Part shown: positions 59,201 to 64,000 of the stretch, piece by piece
Layout of the letters: every line of letters begins with the position of its first letter
How positions within the stretch are numbered: the first letter of the stretch is position 1
Assembly: GCF_000524195.1 (NCBI RefSeq)
Contig: NW_020170470.1
Span: forward strand, 62,001 to 126,000
Length of the DNA stretch: 64,000 nt
Origin: Echinococcus granulosus
Lineage: Eukaryota > Platyhelminthes > Cestoda > Cyclophyllidea > Taeniidae
Reading direction: 5' to 3'
Position numbers and translations under genes: made by a program
The notes under the pieces: generated by a model
Databases searched by the model: none
What the model was told of the DNA's origin: nothing
What the model saw: the letters and a program-made list of their open reading frames with translations, nothing else

Positions 59201-61379
59201 GCCCAAGCTAGATGTCGGTTGAGGACACCCTACTACTGGATTAAAAACAAGCGTCAAATTCCTCACTACTGTGCACATTTCCTCGCTAAAAATTAACCAT
59301 TGTGCACCCAAACTTTGTAATAAGGATGCAAAGAAAGTATTTCAAATTGGGATATGCATTATATTTGTGAAGTTGACTGCAAATTTGCAATTGAGAATTC
59401 CTTGTGTACTTAAAAATGCCAAGTCAGCAGCCAAATCACTTGCCCTAGTGCTTTCTTAGCTTAGAAGCATTCGCATCCGAATCTACCTGTTAGATGGGAT
59501 TGCACACAACCAAATAGTCGTGCGAACGTTTGTACAAGTTTGGAGTATGTCATGTAGACAGCTTCACCTGTACCAGTGAAGGGGAAGCTGAAAATACAAT
59601 ATTGAAATTACCTATAAAATAAGGCTCCGAACTGGTGTGCTCCGCTTTCTGTTATATAGGCTGGATCTCATAAATGCGGCGCGTCAGCTTGTAAAACTTG
59701 CTTCTAAGTGCGCCTACTTCTTCAAAGGTGCATAAAGAAAACAATTCTGGATTGGGAAATTTGTCACCAAAAATGGAAGTAGCAAATACTGCACAGCTTT
59801 TTGAATCAGAATAAGAGTAGAAAATATTTCCTCGACACATCGATAAACTACAGCTTGGAAATAAAGTGTGGATGATGACTTCATCACTTTTGATTCCCCC
59901 CGAGTAAGATGGTCCAATAAGATTGGGGCTGTTTTGAGAGATGGGAGAACGTTTTTTACATGAAATTGGAAGCATTGCGTTTAGGAGCTAATCCCGGAAA
60001 ACTGGGCTGATTCGCTGAAATCTAATTACAGTAAAAGCAAGTTATGCAAAAGTAAATACCTAGAAAAGTCTAAATGCGACAAAAATATTTCTTGTGAGGG
60101 AAATCAATTTGAAGGGAACAGCAAACTGAGTAAAAGTATTCAAGGAAATGATGTGTACACGTTTTACTGAGTCAGTTGATGAGAGTTAAATTGGGATTTC
60201 CCTTTTACCTACATTAGATGGGCTTTGAATTTAGTAAGCTGAAATTTACCACACACTTGTACAAATCCATTAAAGCGGACCTATTATGTGTACAAATAAT
60301 AAAATACGCGGGTCACGCGGATGTCAAAATTGTGATGGAAACTAAAAAGTTCAATGTTATTGACAAAATTTGGTCGTAATTTGGTCTAACGTACGAGCCA
60401 CATTCGCAATCGCCTGAAAAATTTGCTACAGCAGACTGACGTTCAAAGGAATATGAGGGTAAATTTAAATCAGTGGACATTAGTTAGATGTGTGACTGAG
60501 GCATTTTTTCTCCCTTACCATTAGGCGGAGAAATCCAAATTTAAGCTTAGAGAGTTCAACATACAGTCTTACTTCAAACTTGTTTCAGATCATCAGTGAA
60601 AATGCCGTAAAAGCAATACCTCTTATTCAATCCAGAACATCAGCAATAATTTGTGGGCTAAAAAAGTAGCCTTTAAAGTATTTGATAAAATTACTTGTTT
60701 GTTATATTAATGCGCTTTTGAAAGAGCACGACAATATTGTATACCTTAAATGGTTTTTATTGCGGTTATACACTAGTGAACGTTCTCGCTCCAAGGATTG
60801 CTTGAGTTCCTTGACATCATGAAATTAAGTCTTCCATAAAGGCTAATTGAGGGTCAATAAGTACCGTAGAGAACTTTCTGTCACAGTAATAAACAGATCC
60901 TTAGCGAACCGGTTTTTAATTTATTACTTACTGGGCGTAGAATGAACAGATCACTTTAAAGGATTATTCGCTATAAAGCAGCAAAATGTCTAGTTTTGAC
61001 AGTGGCAGAAATGTACACACTTCTTACTTAACACGGGGTCATTACCGCAATCGTTCATGCGCAAATATATTATCAATTTACCTATCCCATTAATTTCCCA
61101 TGCCGAACTGCATTCCACATAAATTATGCAGGTCTGTCTTTTTTCTGTTGATGGAAGTTATGAATACCTGGTTGAGGGCACAACTAGTGGGTGGGTGTCC
61201 AATCAAAAGAAGTTGTCCAGCTCTTGAACGGGCACACGTAGAGCACAACTTTTGTAAAAATTCTTCTGCCAGTATCCATTTTTTAAAGTCTCCTTCTCTG
61301 TTTTGAAGAGAATTTCAGGGAAATGAAATGCTCCTTTTGCAAGGTTCTGATTAAGTATAAATTACTACTGGCATATGAA
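53279..61379. other. Gene-poor AT-rich region
   Basis: Only short open frames of 60-107 codons occur, none with splice, start or family support. Near 54.1 kb and 58.7-58.8 kb small frames overlap on both strands, as expected by chance. The ANAPC5 promoter should lie at its left end. I recognise no RNA gene or complete repeat. Confidence 0.55.
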
Positions 61380-61479
61380 GGCGAAGTAATCCAGCTTGTG
61401 GTTAGTCGTTGATAGGAGAATGGTACATGGCAGCTGGTATTATAAGACTATGCAAGTGTTATGCAGTGAGAGGGCGAGC

Positions 61480-61850
61480 CTCGATGAAGTCGTTGTAAAT
61501 CGCGAAGCATTGGCTCTCCGTTGCAACCTTTCACACTGCATGCAACATCACGGTAGGTGCGCACGTGCTCCTCGACCAAAATACGCACGTGCAATGGTCC
61601 AATCGGCGACGGGTAAGACAATGGGAATGGTGTGACCAGTCGAGCTCAAGACATCCCCAGTGCGTATTAACGCCGGTCTGCTGAGAGGGCAATCGCAGCC
61701 TCCCCATTAAACTAGTCGCTCCACTGACAGCCCGCAGGGTCGATTTCTCTCATCTGTGGAATATGGAGGGGACCGGCAACAGTGGATAATTTTTACATTC
61801 CAATGGATAATCTATTGCATTTATCCTGGCTGACAAAGCTCTAGTGTAGG
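61480..61850 (+). promoter_or_regulatory. GC-rich island with paired E-boxes and a CCAAT box
   Basis: In otherwise AT-rich DNA, this block has two CACGTG E-boxes (61562-61567 and 61586-61591, 24 bp apart) and a CCAAT box (61599-61603). About 250 bp further on is a donor-like gtag|gtaagg at 61851. It could be the promoter and non-coding first exon of a plus-strand gene whose coding exons lie to the right of the window. An open frame through it (61396-61635) is not recognisable. Confidence 0.3.
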
Positions 61851-61851
61851 T

Positions 61852-64000
61852 AAGGAATAATGTATTTGTTTTTTTGAAACGCCTTTAAATTCATCACTTA
61901 ACTGTCTCAGGAGGTATAGGGGATAGACCACACATAATTTTATTTGCATTTTTTGTTTGTAAATAGTTTTGGTTAGAGTTCAAATTTTCGTGACTAGAAA
62001 GGCACATTTTTGTTCTGCACTGTAAGGTCACTTTTATGTAAAACAAAGGTAGTATAATTAACACGTTCGAATTGCCTTACCAATAGGTAAGTTGAAGTAA
62101 AGTGCTAGCAAAACCACTTTAAGAAGTGGCAGTCAGCTTAAACTTTGTACATTTAAAAAAAACATGATTTTGTTTGCGTTAGACTAGGAAAAATGCTATT
62201 AACATCTGGTTTAACAGTTGCTCCCAACACACATTTGACGAAAATTTTTCAGCGGTCGGTTTGGACGTTCTAACAGCTGTTTCGTGTCAAAATGTGCTAG
62301 GCGCAGAAACCCTATTTAGAATGCTGTAGATCAACCAGCTTTTTAATAGAAGCAGGGCAGTCGACAAATTTAATCGTAACCCTGAAAATGAAAATCATAC
62401 TTAAACCTTGAACTCAAATATTTTTTTGAGTGATGAGCAAAATATGGTGATTTAGATGGATGTTAACTTGTGCTCGAAAGTGAAATTTGCCAGCAAATAT
62501 AATAATGTGCACAGATGGTTGTAACAAACCAATAGCATGTCAAAAATCAGTCGCATTTTTTGCATATTTTATTTACGAGCATTTCACTAAATTACAGGCT
62601 CATAACCCTTGGTTAGGTTAATTATTAGTGCATATTTTAACAGCACCTAATAGCGCGTATAAACATCCAGATACCGAGAGTAAGAAGAGTGTAAAGGAGT
62701 TTGTCAAGTACTCACCTCAACACGGGCATTGACATCTAAAGTTGGGTGCTTAATCGGTCAGTTTTTAGAACGTGTAAACGTCTGAAGTATCAGAAGCTAT
62801 ACTTCCTATAATACTTAAAATTTCAGAACGAAAGTGACGCTTTCCAATTAATATCACCAGTATGTGCAAGTATATGCACAAGGGCCATTATACGGAAGAA
62901 TTTATAAGCAACTTTACTAGAAACTATAAAATGGAAATATAATTATCATTTGATACAAACTACATATTTATTGACCAAAGAAATAGAAAAACATTTGCTC
63001 ACATGCATTTAAATATAATCGAAAAATCCATACGTATAACTTTCAAGACACGGGCCGAAAATGGAGGAATTATTCAGAATTCTAACCAGTAGAGCCGGAG
63101 TTTTAAACTGCTACTTATCAGCAATTAACTCATGCTATACTGTTGACGGCTTACTCTATTATCCTCAACTAACAAGAAAGTGCGCAACATCCGAAGGTGG
63201 TTGAATTAGTTTATCATATTTGTATAACTATATATATATACATTTGAAGTTAAAGTTCGGAGAAAACAAAAAAGCAGTCTTTACGAGGTCTACTTTGTGA
63301 TGAATAAATGCAAAATCTTGCATTCCTTTTTGCATTGGCCTGATAAAGTGGCGAAAACGATGGAAGACTGCTATAGTAAAGTGTAAACAAAAGTTTGGCA
63401 AAACTCTTCATTCATATAAGTGCATAGAACTGTGGCTGCCATGGTAACTTTAAAAACCATGTTGATAACTAAATACCTAGCTAATTTGGTAACAAACGTA
63501 TTGCAAATCTGAGGTAAGCTTCAGAATCTCCCGCCAACTGTTTTGCGCAGTATGCTCACATCAGATTATGCGTTGATGACTTGCGGGCTAACGATACCAC
63601 CAAGTTGTATTATTATTTGTTCACGATTGTGCATAGTTATGTTAAACGCAAAAAGCACTGACACTTCGTAATATTTAGACGCCTGAGATGTGAGAGAGGG
63701 GGACAATGCCGATAATCCAAATCACTTACAGTTTTGAAAAATCTTGAGGCATTCCTGTCAACTTACAATTGGCTAATTTCATAACTTCAAGAAACTGTGT
63801 TGGAGGAGTACGTAGAACTGTGCATTTTTATAGATCAGAAATGGTGCTTTACGTACATAATTCATGTAATATTTTAATGCCAAACCTAATTTTTTATCAT
63901 TCGATCGATAAGGTTCTGCAGCCCAAATGGAGCCCAGCCAGCCACTTACTGTCACATGGCTACTTTATCTTAAAAAGTTGTTACTTCGGGTGTTAGGATT
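61852..64000. other. AT-rich region, no gene recognised
   Basis: A short TA microsatellite lies at about 63228-63240. Open frames are short and lack support. It may be intron of a gene starting near 61.6 kb. Confidence 0.45.

Noticed and set aside
1..64000. CRISPR array, operon, phage or bacterial genes
   Set aside because: No regularly spaced repeats or prokaryotic gene organisation. All recognised genes are spliced animal genes.

Overview
This window is a eukaryotic, flatworm-like (Platyhelminthes) genomic segment. The evidence is a mixture of 30-38 bp introns and multi-kilobase introns, AT-rich non-coding DNA, a decayed Gypsy-type integrase, a THAP-CtBP fusion gene and an FGFR-like receptor related to planarian nou-darake. 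I cannot name the species. A parasitic lineage (cestode or trematode) is a reasonable inference only. One 100-base run of N at 20636-20735 is an assembly gap.

Layout: SMG5 (nonsense-mediated decay) lies on the minus strand at 301-3301 and runs off the left edge. A cluster of three head-to-tail SINE-like repeats follows at 3631-4316. A nine-exon plus-strand gene at 8218-14768 encodes an N-terminal THAP zinc finger, a Pro/Ser/Thr-rich linker and a strongly diverged CtBP-type dehydrogenase domain. TAF9 (TFIID/SAGA) is on the minus strand at 17476-18491. The gap and a decayed coding-like minus-strand tract occupy 20.6-23.3 kb. The last exon of an ENSA/ARPP19-type endosulfine is at 23861-24100 (+). 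A CpG-rich TATA/CCAAT promoter near 26.3 kb probably drives a seven-coding-exon FGFR-like gene (29368-43164, +). A degraded Gypsy pol fragment follows at about 44.2-45.6 kb. ANAPC5 (APC/C subunit 5) is on the minus strand at 48093-53278. The right 10 kb is AT-rich with no recognisable gene, except for a GC-rich island near 61.5 kb that may be a promoter.

I built the gene models by hand. I found family motifs, placed GT-AG junctions, and required reading phases to be continuous across every junction. For the THAP-CtBP gene (2001 bp of CDS) and the FGFR-like gene (2076 bp of CDS) all exons join in phase from ATG to stop. SMG5 joins in phase across all 11 visible exons. ANAPC5 has one stretch of unresolved exon(s). 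ENSA lacks its 5' exon(s).

These are unrelated housekeeping and regulatory genes (mRNA surveillance, transcription, mitotic control, FGF signalling), not an operon or cluster. The most interesting item is the THAP-CtBP protein: its NAD-binding glycine motif and catalytic residues look degenerate. Next are the concentration of very short introns at the 5' ends of genes and the GC-rich, GAGCGA-rich islands around the FGFR-like gene.
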